64,000 nt of DNA, taken from positions 1,674,001-1,738,000 of the forward strand of contig NZ_CP024985.1 in assembly GCF_002803845.1 (NCBI RefSeq), read 5' to 3'. The notes beneath the pieces were generated by a model. That model did no database searches. It saw only the letters and a list, made by a program, of their open reading frames with translations, and was not told the origin of the DNA. The stretch comes from Streptomyces lavendulae subsp. lavendulae. Its GTDB lineage: Bacteria > Actinomycetota > Actinomycetes > Streptomycetales > Streptomycetaceae. The translations under genes and the position numbers were made by a program. This document shows positions 1-9,545 of this stretch, one piece after another (position 1 is the stretch's first letter; every line of letters starts with the position of its first letter).

Positions 1-83
1 GGAGGGTCCGGCTCGGGCGCACCGCGCGGCGGTCGGGCCCGGTGGCCGGGCCTTCGCCGCGCCGTGCTGCTGGTCGTCCGGTG

Positions 84-115
84 CGGATCCCGGCGCGCGG
101 GCGGGGCGGGATCCG
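84..115 (-). terminator. hairpin after thiolase gene
   Basis: The inverted arms CGGATCCCG (84-92) and CGGGATCCG (107-115) flank a G+C-rich loop just past the thiolase stop at 123. No T-run follows, which is usual for Streptomyces terminators. The rest of positions 1-122 shows no gene that I can support. Confidence 0.45.
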
Positions 116-122
116 GGAGGGA

Positions 123-1337
<1,215 letters not shown>

Positions 1338-1364
1338 TGGTCAAGCCTTTCTGAAGGTCCGGCG

Positions 1365-2507
1365 TCAGCCGAGGAGGGAGCGGCCGATGATCTCTTTCAT
1401 GATCTCGGTCGTACCGCCGTAGATGGTCTGGATGCGGCCGTCGGTGAAGGCACGGGCGACCCGGTATTCGCTCATGTAGCCGTACCCGCCGTGCAGTTGC
1501 AGGCAGCGGTCGGCGACGCGCTTCTGGAGTTCGGTGGCCCACCACTTGGCCATCGAGGCGTGGACGTGGTCCAGTTCGCCGTTCGAATGGTCGGTGATGC
1601 AGCGGTCGAGGAAGGCCCGGGTGACCGCGCACTCGGTGGCCATCTCCGCTATCTCGAAGCGGATGTGCTGGAGCTTGGCGAGGGGCCTGCCGAAGGCCTC
1701 GCGCTCCTTCACGTACTGCGTGGTGATCTCCAGCAGGTGTTCGGCCGCGGCGATCGCGGCCATCGCGATGCCCATGCGTTCCTGCGCGAGGTTGGTCATC
1801 AGGTGGACGAACGCGCCGTTCTCCTCGCCGAGCAGGTTCTCCTTGGGGACGCGCACGTCGTGGAAGAAGAGCTCGGCGGTGTCCTGCGCCTTCTGGCCGA
1901 TCTTGTCGAGGTTGCGGCCGCGCTCGAAGCCCTCCGTGCCCCGTTCGACGACCAGCAGGGACAGGCCGTGGGCGCCGCCTTCGGGGGTGGTCTTGGCGAC
2001 CACGATCACCAGGTCGGCGAGGATGCCGTTGGAGATGAAGGTCTTGGAGCCGTTGAGCAGCCAGTGGTCGCCCCGGTCCTCGGCGCTGGTGCGGATCCCC
2101 TGGAGGTCGCTCCCCGCGCCCGGCTCGGTCATCGCGATCGCGGTGATGGTCTCGCCGGAGCAGAAGCCGGGCAGCCAACGCCGCTTCTGCTCCTCGGTGG
2201 CCAGCGAGGTCAGGTAGGGGCCGATGATGTCGTTGTGCAGGCCGATGGCGAGGCCGGGGGCCCCGGCCCGGGTGAACTCCTCGGCGATCACTGCCGCGTA
2301 GCGGAAGTCGGGGTTGCCGCCGCCCCCGTACTCCTCGGGCACGGCGAGGCCGAGGAGGCCCTGGCGGCCCGCGGCCCGCCAGGCCTCGCGGCTGACGATG
2401 CCGTCCTTCTCCCACTGGTCGTAGTGCGGCAGCACCTCCTTGTTCAGGAAGGTGCGGACGGTCTCGCGGAACGCCTCGTGGTCGGCGTCGAAGATACGGC
2501 GTTGCAT
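1365..2507 (-). CDS. acyl-CoA dehydrogenase
   Basis: A 380-residue FAD-dependent acyl-CoA dehydrogenase (FadE-like) with the usual N-terminal helical, middle beta and C-terminal helical domains. It oxidises acyl-CoA to 2-enoyl-CoA. The flavin/substrate motif TEPGAGSDLQG and the C-terminal QLHGGYGYMSEY stretch are clear. The usual C-terminal IYEGT motif reads IYGGTTEIMKEIIGRSL, so the Glu that serves as base in short- and medium-chain enzymes is Gly. This is common in actinobacterial FadE proteins, where another helix may supply the base (family knowledge). It lies 13 bp downstream of the LLM oxidoreductase and 27 bp upstream of the thiolase, consistent with one transcript. Confidence 0.93.
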   Translation of the reverse strand: MQRRIFDADHEAFRETVRTFLNKEVLPHYDQWEKDGIVSREAWRAAGRQGLLGLAVPEEYGGGGNPDFRYAAVIAEEFTRAGAPGLAIGLHNDIIGPYLTSLATEEQKRRWLPGFCSGETITAIAMTEPGAGSDLQGIRTSAEDRGDHWLLNGSKTFISNGILADLVIVVAKTTPEGGAHGLSLLVVERGTEGFERGRNLDKIGQKAQDTAELFFHDVRVPKENLLGEENGAFVHLMTNLAQERMGIAMAAIAAAEHLLEITTQYVKEREAFGRPLAKLQHIRFEIAEMATECAVTRAFLDRCITDHSNGELDHVHASMAKWWATELQKRVADRCLQLHGGYGYMSEYRVARAFTDGRIQTIYGGTTEIMKEIIGRSLLG

Positions 2508-2520
2508 CGGTCCGGTCCCC

Positions 2521-3546
2521 CTAGAGCCAGCTCTTGACGGTTTCGATCAGCCGGGCCGGCTCGGGGCCGACGGGCGTGACGTTGAGCATGGTGACGCCCG
2601 CCTCCCGGAACGCCTCGACGCGCTCGCGCACGTAGCCCTCGGGCCCGCACAGGGTCATGAGCTCGCAGAACTCGTCCGGGACGGCGGCCGCGGCGTCGCG
2701 CTTGCGTCCGGCGAGGTAGAGCTCCTGGATCCGACGGGCCTGCTCGCCGTACCCGTAGGCGACGGCGAGGTCGTTGTAGAAGTTCTTCCCGGGCGCGCCC
2801 ATGCCGCCGACGTACAGGGCGATCTGCGGGCGCGCGAGGTCCCGTGCGGCGGCCGCGTCCTCGCCGATGGCCAGCAGGCCGCCCGCGACGGTCTGCAGCG
2901 GGCCGAGTTCCGGCGCCCGCTTGGCGGTCCCCTCGGCGAGCGGGCCGCCCCACACCGCGGCGGCCTTCTCCGGGATGAAGAGGGTGGGCAGCCAGCCGTC
3001 CGCGATCTCGGCGGTCATCCGCACGTTGGCCGGGCCGAGCGAGGCGATGTAGACGGGGACGGTGGGACGCACCGGCCGGGTGAGGATCTTCAGGGGTTTG
3101 CCGAGCCCGCTGCCCATGGGGGCCGGCAGCGGCATGTGGGTGATGCCGTGGTGGTCGATCGTCTCGCGGCGCCAGACGCGCCGGCACAGCTCGACGGTCT
3201 CCCGGGTCCGCCCGAGCGGCCTGTCGTACGGCTTCCCGTGCCAGCCCTCGACCACCTGCGGCCCGGAGGCGCCGAGGCCGAGCAGGGCCCGGCCGCCGGA
3301 GACCGCGTCCAGTCCGGCGGCCGTCTGGGCGATGAGCGCCGGGGTGCGGGAGTACACGTTGAGGATGGCCGAGCCGATCTTCATCCGCTCGGTGCGGGCC
3401 GCCAGGTACCCCATGATGGTCGGGGAGTCGAAGCCCCAGGCCTCGGCCACCCACACGGCGTCGAGCCCGGCCGCCTCCAGCGCCGCGGCCTCGTCGGCGG
3501 CCTTGCGGGGATCGCCCGCGTAGTCGAGCAGCATCGAGAGTTCCAT
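2521..3546 (-). CDS. LLM-class F420-dependent oxidoreductase
   Basis: A 341-residue luciferase-like monooxygenase-fold protein. It begins MELSMLLDYAGDPRKAADEA and carries GSAILNVYSRTPALIAQTA and a GLGASGPQVVEGWHG segment, typical of mycobacterial and streptomycete F420-dependent enzymes. The ATG at 3546 is chosen because it overlaps the upstream racemase stop as TGATG, a coupled start. The open frame continues much further upstream but overlaps the racemase gene there. Its position between a CoA-ester racemase and an acyl-CoA dehydrogenase suggests a redox step on the same acyl-CoA. The substrate is unknown, and F420 rather than FMN use is inferred from the family. Confidence 0.9.
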   Translation of the reverse strand: MELSMLLDYAGDPRKAADEAAALEAAGLDAVWVAEAWGFDSPTIMGYLAARTERMKIGSAILNVYSRTPALIAQTAAGLDAVSGGRALLGLGASGPQVVEGWHGKPYDRPLGRTRETVELCRRVWRRETIDHHGITHMPLPAPMGSGLGKPLKILTRPVRPTVPVYIASLGPANVRMTAEIADGWLPTLFIPEKAAAVWGGPLAEGTAKRAPELGPLQTVAGGLLAIGEDAAAARDLARPQIALYVGGMGAPGKNFYNDLAVAYGYGEQARRIQELYLAGRKRDAAAAVPDEFCELMTLCGPEGYVRERVEAFREAGVTMLNVTPVGPEPARLIETVKSWL

Positions 3547-4703
3547 CAGGCGCCCTCGCCCCTTTCCGTCGCGGTCCGCGTCGTTGTTCCCGTCAGGCCC
3601 GGCACGTCCCAGTCCCGGGCCACCGCCGCGGTGTCGGCGCCCGGCAGGGCGGGGCCCGCGGTGACGGCGGCCGGGGTCGCGGAGAACCGGGGCGCCGGGG
3701 CGGGCTGGGTGATCCCGCCGATGTCGGTGAAGGTGGCGCGGGCGGCGAGGTGCGGGTGGTGCGGCGCCTCGCGCAGGGAGAGCACGGGGGCCACGCAGGC
3801 GTCGGTGCCCTCGAAGACCTCGGTCCACTCGGCGCGGGTACGGGTCCTGAAGCGGGCGGCGACGGCTTCGCGCAGCGCGCCCCAGCGGGCCGGGTCCTTG
3901 CGGGCGGCGGCCTGGTCCTCGATGCCGAGGAGTTCCACGAAGGTGTCGTAGAACTGCTGTTCCAGCGCGCCGACGGCCATGTACCGGCCGTCGGAGGTCT
4001 CGTAGGTGCCGTAGAAGGGGCAGCCGCCGTCGAGGAGGTTGGCTCCGCGCCGGTCCTGCCAGCCGCCGGCCGCGACCATCCCGTGGATCATGGCGGTGAG
4101 GTGGGCGGTGCCGTCGACGATCGCGGCGTCCACCACCTGGCCGGCGCCCCCGGGGGTGCGGGCGTGCTGGAGGGCGGCGAGGACGCCGATGACGAGGTAG
4201 AGGGAGCCGCCCGCGTAGTCGCCGACCAGGTTGGCGGGCACGGCCGGGGGCCCGTCCGGGTCGCCGATCATGCCGAGGGCGCCGGTGACGGCGATGTACG
4301 CGATGTCGTGCCCGGCGGTGTGGGCGAGCGGGCCCTCCTGGCCCCATCCGGTCATCCGGCCGTAGACCAGCTTCGGGTTGCGGGCGTGGCAGTCCGCCGG
4401 GCCGACGCCGAGCCGCTCGGCGACCCCGGGGCGGAAGCCCTCGATCAGCACGTCGGCCCGTTCGACCAGGTCCAGCACCCGGGCGGGGCCGTCGGCGGAC
4501 TTGAGGTCGAGCACGACGGAGCGCTTGCCCCGGTTGGTGATGTCGTAGGCCGGGTCGATGGCCAAAGCGCCGCCGCCGGGCCGGTCCACGCGCACCACGT
4601 CCGCGCCGAGGTCGGCGAGGACCATCGCGGCGAACGGCCCCGGTCCGATGCCGGCCAGTTCGACGACGCGTACTCCCGCGAGCGGGCCTGCTGTCACTGC
4701 CAT
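3546..4703 (-). CDS. alpha-methylacyl-CoA racemase (CaiB/BaiF family)
   Basis: A 385-residue class III CoA-transferase-fold enzyme. Its N-terminus reads MAVTAGPLAGVRVVELAGIG followed by PGPFAAMVLADLGADVV, the alpha-methylacyl-CoA racemase signature. By alignment with mycobacterial MCR, the catalytic residues are present: His132 in GHDIAYI, Asp162 in GDYAGGS and Glu248 in GALEQQF. The ATG at 4703 is preferred over an upstream in-frame codon because the homology begins there and a G-rich Shine-Dalgarno precedes it. It probably epimerises 2-methyl-branched acyl-CoAs so that the downstream dehydrogenase can accept them. First gene of the operon. Confidence 0.92.
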   Translation of the reverse strand: MAVTAGPLAGVRVVELAGIGPGPFAAMVLADLGADVVRVDRPGGGALAIDPAYDITNRGKRSVVLDLKSADGPARVLDLVERADVLIEGFRPGVAERLGVGPADCHARNPKLVYGRMTGWGQEGPLAHTAGHDIAYIAVTGALGMIGDPDGPPAVPANLVGDYAGGSLYLVIGVLAALQHARTPGGAGQVVDAAIVDGTAHLTAMIHGMVAAGGWQDRRGANLLDGGCPFYGTYETSDGRYMAVGALEQQFYDTFVELLGIEDQAAARKDPARWGALREAVAARFRTRTRAEWTEVFEGTDACVAPVLSLREAPHHPHLAARATFTDIGGITQPAPAPRFSATPAAVTAGPALPGADTAAVARDWDVPGLTGTTTRTATERGEGA

Positions 4704-4778
4704 CGAGCCCCCAGCATCCTGGTGTGCGCTTCCGAGGCGCCTGCGCATACGTGTGACACAACTGATGTAACACCAGCG

Positions 4779-4807
4779 ATGCTAGGAACGTGTTCCACGC
4801 AGCACAA
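4779..4807 (-). promoter_or_regulatory. promoter of the acyl-CoA operon
   Basis: On the minus strand, TTGTGC (4807-4802) and TAGCAT (4784-4779) are separated by exactly 17 bp, a plausible vegetative promoter about 75 bp upstream of the racemase ATG. The spacer contains the palindrome described in the next entry. Confidence 0.6.
4785..4796. promoter_or_regulatory. AACnnGTT operator-like palindrome
   Basis: GGAACGTGTTCC is a perfect 12-bp palindrome lying wholly inside the 17-bp promoter spacer of the acyl-CoA operon. Its AACnnGTT core is that of TetR-type KstR/FadR-like operators controlling sterol or fatty-acid catabolism in actinobacteria (family knowledge). A bound repressor would block RNA polymerase. 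Confidence 0.55.
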
Positions 4808-4817
4808 GAGCAAGCGC

Positions 4818-5225
4818 TTAGTCGATTTCCCGCGTGGCCGGTTCCGGGCTCCGGGCGTCCAGTTCCCTCACGTGCCGCTTGAGGGCGACGGTCCGGTAGC
4901 TCTCCTCCACCCATTCGCACAGCACCTCGGCCGACGGGGCCCCCTTCTCCCCCAGCGGTACGGAGACCCAGCCCGCCCGGCCGAGCCCGTACCCGGTGGG
5001 CGCCGCACCGGGAGCGGTCATCGCGTGCCCGTGCAGGGCCTCGTCCTTGAGCTTCACGGACAGGCCGGGCGGTTCGGGGCCGTCGGCGTTCCCCAGGAAG
5101 ACGAAGATCTTCTTGTTGACCTTCACCACACCGTCCTCGGGCCCCCAGGGATGCTCCTCCACCGCCTCGGGCAGCCCGAGGGCAAACGCGCGCACCGTCT
5201 CCCACTTGCGCACCGCAGCCTTCAT
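4818..5225 (-). CDS. MmcQ/YjbR family protein
   Basis: A 135-residue protein of the MmcQ/YjbR (CyaY-like fold) family. It shows the characteristic EEHPWG, KIFVFLG, SVKLKD and GWVSVPL segments and the terminal EESYRTVALKR. Members are small cytoplasmic proteins annotated as DNA-binding mostly by fold, and no enzyme activity is established. The ATG at 5225 is preceded by GAGGAG. It is divergent from the reductase gene at 5332 and ends about 115 bp before the acyl-CoA operon start, so it is probably separately transcribed. Confidence 0.88.
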   Translation of the reverse strand: MKAAVRKWETVRAFALGLPEAVEEHPWGPEDGVVKVNKKIFVFLGNADGPEPPGLSVKLKDEALHGHAMTAPGAAPTGYGLGRAGWVSVPLGEKGAPSAEVLCEWVEESYRTVALKRHVRELDARSPEPATREID

Positions 5226-5331
5226 CGACGCTCCTCCTCACCACCGGTCACACCGGCCCGTCACCCGCCCGCGCGGGCGGCCGACCCCCACGCTAGCCTC
5301 AGCCACCGATACCAGCTGGGAGGAGCGGTTC

Positions 5332-6531
5332 ATGAACGAGCACGTCCGGCGGAGCCGACCGCAACGGGCCTACGACATCGTCCTCTTCGGCGCCACCGGG
5401 TTCGTCGGGGCACTGACCGCCGAATACCTCGCGCGCCACGCCCCGGCCGGTCTGCGGTGGGCACTGGCCGGCCGCGACCTCGGCAAGCTGGAACGGCTGC
5501 GCGAGCGGCTGGCCGACCTGGACCCGGCGTGCGCCCGCCTGCCGCTGCTGCGGGCCGACGCCGCGGACACCGGCGCCCTGCGCGAACTCGCCGCCTCCAC
5601 CGGAGTGCTGGCCACCACCGTGGGCCCGTACATCTGGTACGGGGCCGAGCTGGTCGCGGCCTGCGCCGAGGAGGGCACCGACTACGTGGACCTCACCGGG
5701 GAGCCCGAGTTCGTGGACCGGATGTACGTCGAGCACGACGCGCGGGCCCGGGAGACGGGCGCGCGGCTGGTGCACGCGTGCGGGTTCGACTCCATCCCGG
5801 CCGACCTGGGGGCGTACTTCACCGTGCGCCTGCTGCCCGCCGGGGTGCCCCTGCGGGTGGACGGCTTCGTCCGCTCCAACGCGCTGTTCTCCGGCGGGAC
5901 GCTCGCCTCCGCCCTGACCGCGCTGGGGCGGGGCCCGCAGACCCTGGCCGCGGCGCGCGCCCGCAGGCTGCACCAGCCCCGGCTGCCGGACCGCCGGGCG
6001 CGGGGTCCCGTGGGCGCCCCGCGCTTCAGCCGGGAGACCGGGACCTGGGCCCTGCCGCTGCCCACCCTGGACCCGGCCGTCGTGGCCCGGTCGGCGGCTG
6101 CGCTGGAGCGGTACGGGCCGGACTTCCGCTACCGGCACTACGCCTCGGTGCGCCACCTCCCGGTCGCGGTCGGCGGGGCGGCGGCCGTGGGCGCGACGGT
6201 GGCCCTGGCTCAGGTCCCGGCCGCCCGGCGGTGGCTGATGGGCCGTTGGGAACCGGGCAGCGGGCCCGACGCCCAGCGCCGCGCGCGCAGCTGGTTCACG
6301 GTCCGCTTCGTCGGCGAGGGCGGCGGGCGGCGGGTCTTCACCGAGGTGTCGGGCGGGGACCCGGGCTACGGGGAGACCGCGAAGATGCTCGCCGAGTCCG
6401 CGCTCTGCCTGGCCCAGGACGCCCTGCCGGAGCGGGCCGGCCAGCTCACCACGGCGGTGGCGATGGGCGACGCCCTGCTGGACCGGCTCCAGAAGGCGGG
6501 GATCCGCTTCCGGGTGGCCGATTCCCGCTGA
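5332..6531 (+). CDS. saccharopine dehydrogenase-like reductase
   Basis: A 399-residue protein with an N-terminal NAD(P)-binding Rossmann motif (IVLFGATGFVGALTAEYLA) and the saccharopine-dehydrogenase-like ATTVGPYIWYGAELVAAC and GTDYVDLTGEP segments. This family includes mycobacterial trans-acting enoyl reductases acting on lipids, so a lipid or polyketide reduction role is possible. True saccharopine metabolism is unlikely without lysine-pathway neighbours. The start at 5332 is fixed by the Shine-Dalgarno GGGAGGA; a TAGCCT -10-like box lies at 5294-5299. A hydrophobic stretch (VAVGGAAAVGATVALAQV) in the second half could associate with membrane. Confidence 0.9.
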   Translation: MNEHVRRSRPQRAYDIVLFGATGFVGALTAEYLARHAPAGLRWALAGRDLGKLERLRERLADLDPACARLPLLRADAADTGALRELAASTGVLATTVGPYIWYGAELVAACAEEGTDYVDLTGEPEFVDRMYVEHDARARETGARLVHACGFDSIPADLGAYFTVRLLPAGVPLRVDGFVRSNALFSGGTLASALTALGRGPQTLAAARARRLHQPRLPDRRARGPVGAPRFSRETGTWALPLPTLDPAVVARSAAALERYGPDFRYRHYASVRHLPVAVGGAAAVGATVALAQVPAARRWLMGRWEPGSGPDAQRRARSWFTVRFVGEGGGRRVFTEVSGGDPGYGETAKMLAESALCLAQDALPERAGQLTTAVAMGDALLDRLQKAGIRFRVADSR

Positions 6532-6570
6532 GGCGCGCCGCCGGGGTGGGCCGGCGGGGTGGGCCGGCGC

Positions 6571-7248
6571 TCAGGAGGCCTCGCGCAGGGCGCGCCGGCA
6601 CAGCGAGTCGGCACGCCGGGTGGTCTCGGGGATCCGGTACGCGGGGCTCAGCGCGAGGGCGTGGGCGCAGGCGTTGTCCAGCGAGACCCGGTGGCCCACG
6701 GACACGTACACGGGCTTGACCCCGTCCCGGGTGCGCAGCGCCCGGCCGACGACGGCGCCGTCGGGCGCGAGGAGCGGGGAGGAGTCGCCGCGCCGGGCGC
6801 CCGGTTCCCCGTAGGAGAAGGTGAACGGGTTCTTGGCGACGCCCATGCTCGGCAGCCCGGTGACCACCCCGAGGTGGCAGGCGAGGCCGAAGCGGCGGGG
6901 GTGGGCGAGGCCGTAGCCGTCGCAGACGACGAGGTCCGGGACGACCGTGAGGGCGTCGAGGGCTGCCAGTACGGTCGGCAGTTCGCGGAAGGCCAGCAGC
7001 CCGGGGACGTACGGGAAGCTCACGTGCCCGACGGCGGTCGCCTCGCCGACCGGCTCCAGGGTGGCGGCGTCGAGGACCACGGCCGCGGCGGCGACCAGGT
7101 CCCGCTCGTCGTCGTAGGCCACGTCCACCCCGGCGACCAGTCCCCGGCCGGGGAGGGGGCCGGTCTCGTCGAGCACGACCCGGTCGCGGAGTTCGTCCTG
7201 TATCGCGCGGGCCTCGGCCTCGTCGGCGGGGGTCTTCACAGTCGTCAT
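6571..7248 (-). CDS. nfi: endonuclease V
   Basis: A 225-residue deoxyinosine 3'-endonuclease that nicks DNA near deaminated adenine. The metal ligands Asp42 (AGVDVAYD), Glu89 in PYVPGLLAFREL and Asp110 in VVCDGYG are present at the positions expected for the family. The ATG at 7248 (MTTVKTPADE) is preferred over an in-frame start 45 bp upstream, which would overlap the divergent YCII gene. Only 25 bp separate the two divergent start codons, so their promoters must overlap each other's 5' ends. Confidence 0.93.
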   Translation of the reverse strand: MTTVKTPADEAEARAIQDELRDRVVLDETGPLPGRGLVAGVDVAYDDERDLVAAAAVVLDAATLEPVGEATAVGHVSFPYVPGLLAFRELPTVLAALDALTVVPDLVVCDGYGLAHPRRFGLACHLGVVTGLPSMGVAKNPFTFSYGEPGARRGDSSPLLAPDGAVVGRALRTRDGVKPVYVSVGHRVSLDNACAHALALSPAYRIPETTRRADSLCRRALREAS

Positions 7249-7273
7249 GGAGTGCGAGAGTAGCCTGGCGATC

Positions 7274-7573
7274 ATGTTCGTCATGGAGCTCACCTACATC
7301 GCGCCCGTCGAATCCGTCGAGGAAGAGATGGACGCCCATCTCGCCTGGCTGGACGGGTACTACGCGTCCGGCGTCTTCCTGGCCTCGGGCCGCAAGGTCC
7401 CGCGCGACGGCGGGGTGATCCTGGCCGCGGGCGTCTCGCGCGCCGAGGTCGAGAAGATCGCGGCCGAGGACCCCTTCACGGTGGCGGGCGTGTGCGCCTA
7501 CCGCATCACCGAGTTCATCGCCACGAAGACCTCCTCCCACCTGGCCGAGCTCCGCGAAACCCTCCCGGCCTGA
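7274..7573 (+). CDS. YCII-related domain protein
   Basis: A 99-residue YCII family protein (MFVMELTYIAPVESVEEEMD). The fold is a ferredoxin-like dimer related to muconolactone isomerase, and some members have a His/Asp active site. The segment MDAHLAWLDGYYASGVFLAS with a terminal FTVAGVCAYRITEFIA is typical. The ATG at 7274 is chosen over one at 7247 because a TAGCCT box at 7261-7266 ends 7 nt before it, implying a leaderless mRNA. Function is not predictable from sequence. Confidence 0.85.
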   Translation: MFVMELTYIAPVESVEEEMDAHLAWLDGYYASGVFLASGRKVPRDGGVILAAGVSRAEVEKIAAEDPFTVAGVCAYRITEFIATKTSSHLAELRETLPA

Positions 7574-7652
7574 CCCTTCCCCCCGGCCCGGCCACCCGAC
7601 GCGGACCGAACCCGTGGGCCCACCCGGCCTGCCACGAACCCGTCGGCTCGCC

Positions 7653-7688
7653 CGGCCGGGCCTCACCACCCGGCCGGGCCTCACCACC
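7653..7688. repeat. 18-bp tandem direct repeat
   Basis: Two perfect head-to-tail copies of CGGCCGGGCCTCACCACC lie at 7653-7670 and 7671-7688, between the YCII gene and the convergent BNR-type gene. I see no gene in 7574-7771; the repeat looks like simple slippage. Confidence 0.8.
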
Positions 7689-7771
7689 CGACCTGATCCG
7701 ACCCGTCCACCGGGCCGCCGGGGTCACCGCGGGCCGCTACCCGTGGACGGACCTGATCGTCGAGGACCCGC

Positions 7772-8878
7772 TCAGCGGCCCGGCGTGCTGATCACCTCCA
7801 GGCGGGCCACCCGCCCCTTCTCCCCCGCCGCCCAGCAGCCGCCGTCGGGCGTGCAGTCGACGGTGTCGTAGGAGCCCGTGTCCAGGGTCCGCCAGGTGCG
7901 GCCCGCGTCCGTGGTGACGTCCGTGCCCGTCGGGCCCACCGCCAGGGCGGTCGAGCGGCCGTACGGGAACCAGGCCGCGCCCGAACGGTAGGCGGGCGGC
8001 GGGGTGTCCGCCCGGCTCCAGCCGCGGCCCGCGTCGGCGGTGCGGGCGGCGGCCTGCGGCGAGGCCTGGCCGGTGCGGTAGTCACCGCCGACCGCGAGGC
8101 CCGTCGTACGGTCGCGGAAGGCCAGGGCGAAGACCCCGCGGGCCGGGTCGCCGGCCGGGACCGTGGAGTCGGCGGCCCGCCAGGTCAGCCCCCGGTCCGA
8201 GGAGTGCAGCACCCGGGCGACCGGGCCGCCGCCGGTGGCCAGCCGGACGTCGCGCGGCCCGGAGGCCACCAGACACTGCCCGCTCGCCGCGAAGCCGGCC
8301 TCGCCGGGCAGGGCCGCCGGCATTCCCGCGTCCGGCAGCACCCGCCAGCTGCGGCCGCCGTCCTCCGTGGCCAGGATGCGGAACTTCCCGTCCACCGGGT
8401 CGCTCACCGCCAGTCCGTGCCGGGTGTCGAGGAAGGTCAGGCAGTCGTAGAAGGCCCGCGGATCGGGGTTGCGGAAGGTCTCGGTCCAGGTGGCGCCGGC
8501 GTCCTCGGTGCGCAGCACCCGCGAGGCCCCGCCCTCGCCGATGGACAGGGCGACCGCCCGCCGCGCGTCGAAGGCCTCGATGTCGCGCAGCTCCAGGCCC
8601 TCGGCGACCGCCCCCGGCGGTGACACGTCCTGCCAGCTGCGCCCCCCGTCGCCGGTGCGCAGGACGGTCCCCTTGGAGCCGGCGACCCAGGCCGTGCTGC
8701 GGCTGACGGCCGCCAGCCCGCGGAACCGGGCCTCCTTGCCGGTCGCCTTCGGTGCCCAGCCGACGCCGCGTAATCCCGGACGGGGGGTGTCCCCGGCTCC
8801 GGTGTCCGCCTGCGCCGGCGCGACGGCCAGCCCCACCAGCAGGGCTGCCGCGCACATGCCAACTCCCAGAAGTCTCAT
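7772..8878 (-). CDS. secreted BNR/YCF48-type beta-propeller protein
   Basis: A 368-residue secreted protein. It has a signal peptide (MRLLGVGMCAAALLVGLAVA, then APAQA-D) and repeated Asp-box motifs such as GTVLRTGDGGRSW, RVLRTEDAGATW, ILATEDGGRSW, VLHSSDRGLTW and TTDAGRTW. These are sialidase/BNR or YCF48-like repeats that build a beta-propeller. It is usually annotated as an oxidoreductase or photosystem-assembly-like protein, and no catalytic residues are evident. The ATG at 8878 is selected because it starts the signal peptide. An in-frame upstream start would place charged residues before the signal peptide and overlap the neighbouring promoter. Confidence 0.85.
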   Translation of the reverse strand: MRLLGVGMCAAALLVGLAVAPAQADTGAGDTPRPGLRGVGWAPKATGKEARFRGLAAVSRSTAWVAGSKGTVLRTGDGGRSWQDVSPPGAVAEGLELRDIEAFDARRAVALSIGEGGASRVLRTEDAGATWTETFRNPDPRAFYDCLTFLDTRHGLAVSDPVDGKFRILATEDGGRSWRVLPDAGMPAALPGEAGFAASGQCLVASGPRDVRLATGGGPVARVLHSSDRGLTWRAADSTVPAGDPARGVFALAFRDRTTGLAVGGDYRTGQASPQAAARTADAGRGWSRADTPPPAYRSGAAWFPYGRSTALAVGPTGTDVTTDAGRTWRTLDTGSYDTVDCTPDGGCWAAGEKGRVARLEVISTPGR

Positions 8879-8952
8879 GGCGCGGGAAGCTAACGCACCC
8901 CACATCCGCCGTCCAGGGTGCGTCGGGAGCGCCACGTTCCTACTGTGGGGCC

Positions 8953-9366
8953 ATGCCCTCCAACGGACCGAAGGCCTACGAAGGCAAGAGCGTCACCGTC
9001 ACCTACGACTCCGGGCGGTGCCTGCACGCGGCCGAGTGCGTCCGCGGCCTGCCCGAGGCGTTCGACACCGGGCGGCGCCCGTGGATCGACCCCGACGGGG
9101 CCGGTCCGGAGCGGGTCGCCGAGGTGGTCCGGCGCTGCCCCTCGGGCGCGCTCCAGTACCGGCTGTCCGAGGGCCCGGTGGAGGAGGGGGACCGGCCGAC
9201 CGGCGTCACGCGCTCTCCCGTCGGCCAGTTGGTACTGCGCGGGGAACTCAGCGTGACGACCCCCGACGGTCGTGCGCACCGGGAGACCCGGGTGGTCCTT
9301 TGCGCCTGTGGAGTGAGCGGTAACCAGCCTTATTGCGATCACTCCGGGGCCTGCGGCACCGACTGA
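8953..9366 (+). CDS. two-domain iron-sulfur protein (YjdI-type plus CDGSH-like)
   Basis: A 137-residue protein joining two small Fe-S modules. The N-terminal half has Cys23, Cys29 and Cys62 in GRCLHAAECVRGLPEAF and RRCPSGAL, the YjdI-like mono-cluster pattern. The C-terminal half resembles a CDGSH iron-sulfur domain: Cys117, Cys119 and Cys128 in LCACGVSGNQPYCD. The usual CDGSH reads CDHSG, so the His ligand expected four residues after Cys128 is Gly, with a His at +2. The ATG at 8953 lies 6 nt after a TACTGT box (8941-8946), indicating leaderless transcription. It is probably a cytoplasmic electron carrier or Fe-S sensor. Confidence 0.85.
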   Translation: MPSNGPKAYEGKSVTVTYDSGRCLHAAECVRGLPEAFDTGRRPWIDPDGAGPERVAEVVRRCPSGALQYRLSEGPVEEGDRPTGVTRSPVGQLVLRGELSVTTPDGRAHRETRVVLCACGVSGNQPYCDHSGACGTD

Positions 9367-9399
9367 CCACCCCGCGTCCGGACTGTTCTCGCCCTCACT

Positions 9400-9415
9400 C
9401 TGTGCGATCACACAG
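9400..9415. promoter_or_regulatory. inverted repeat upstream of the SsgA-like gene
   Basis: CTGTG and CACAG form 5-bp arms around CGATCA, about 130 bp upstream of the SsgA-like start. The half-sites resemble those of GntR/CRP-type factors, but the spacing does not match the CRP consensus. Positions 9367-9545 hold no gene. Confidence 0.3.
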
Positions 9416-9545
9416 GGGAGATCAGGCCAATCGGTGACACAGCTCACGTCATCCGCCGTGCACGGATTTGCCGATTCCGGCGTCTATCCGGTTGCCGGGT
9501 CCCACCCCACAGCCCGGCCACAGATCCGCCGCAAGGGAGTGTGCC

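Noticed and set aside
5332..6531. Lysine-pathway saccharopine dehydrogenase
   Set aside because: The catalytic region resembles lipid-linked reductases and there are no lysine genes nearby.
7600..7791. Short plus-strand frame ending in GRYPWTDLIVEDPLSG
   Set aside because: It looks protein-like for a few residues, but has no start with a ribosome-binding site and overlaps an 18-bp tandem repeat; not enough to call a gene or remnant.
9400..9415. CRP-binding site upstream of the SsgA-like gene
   Set aside because: TGTG and CACA halves are 6 bp apart instead of 8; kept only as an unassigned inverted repeat.
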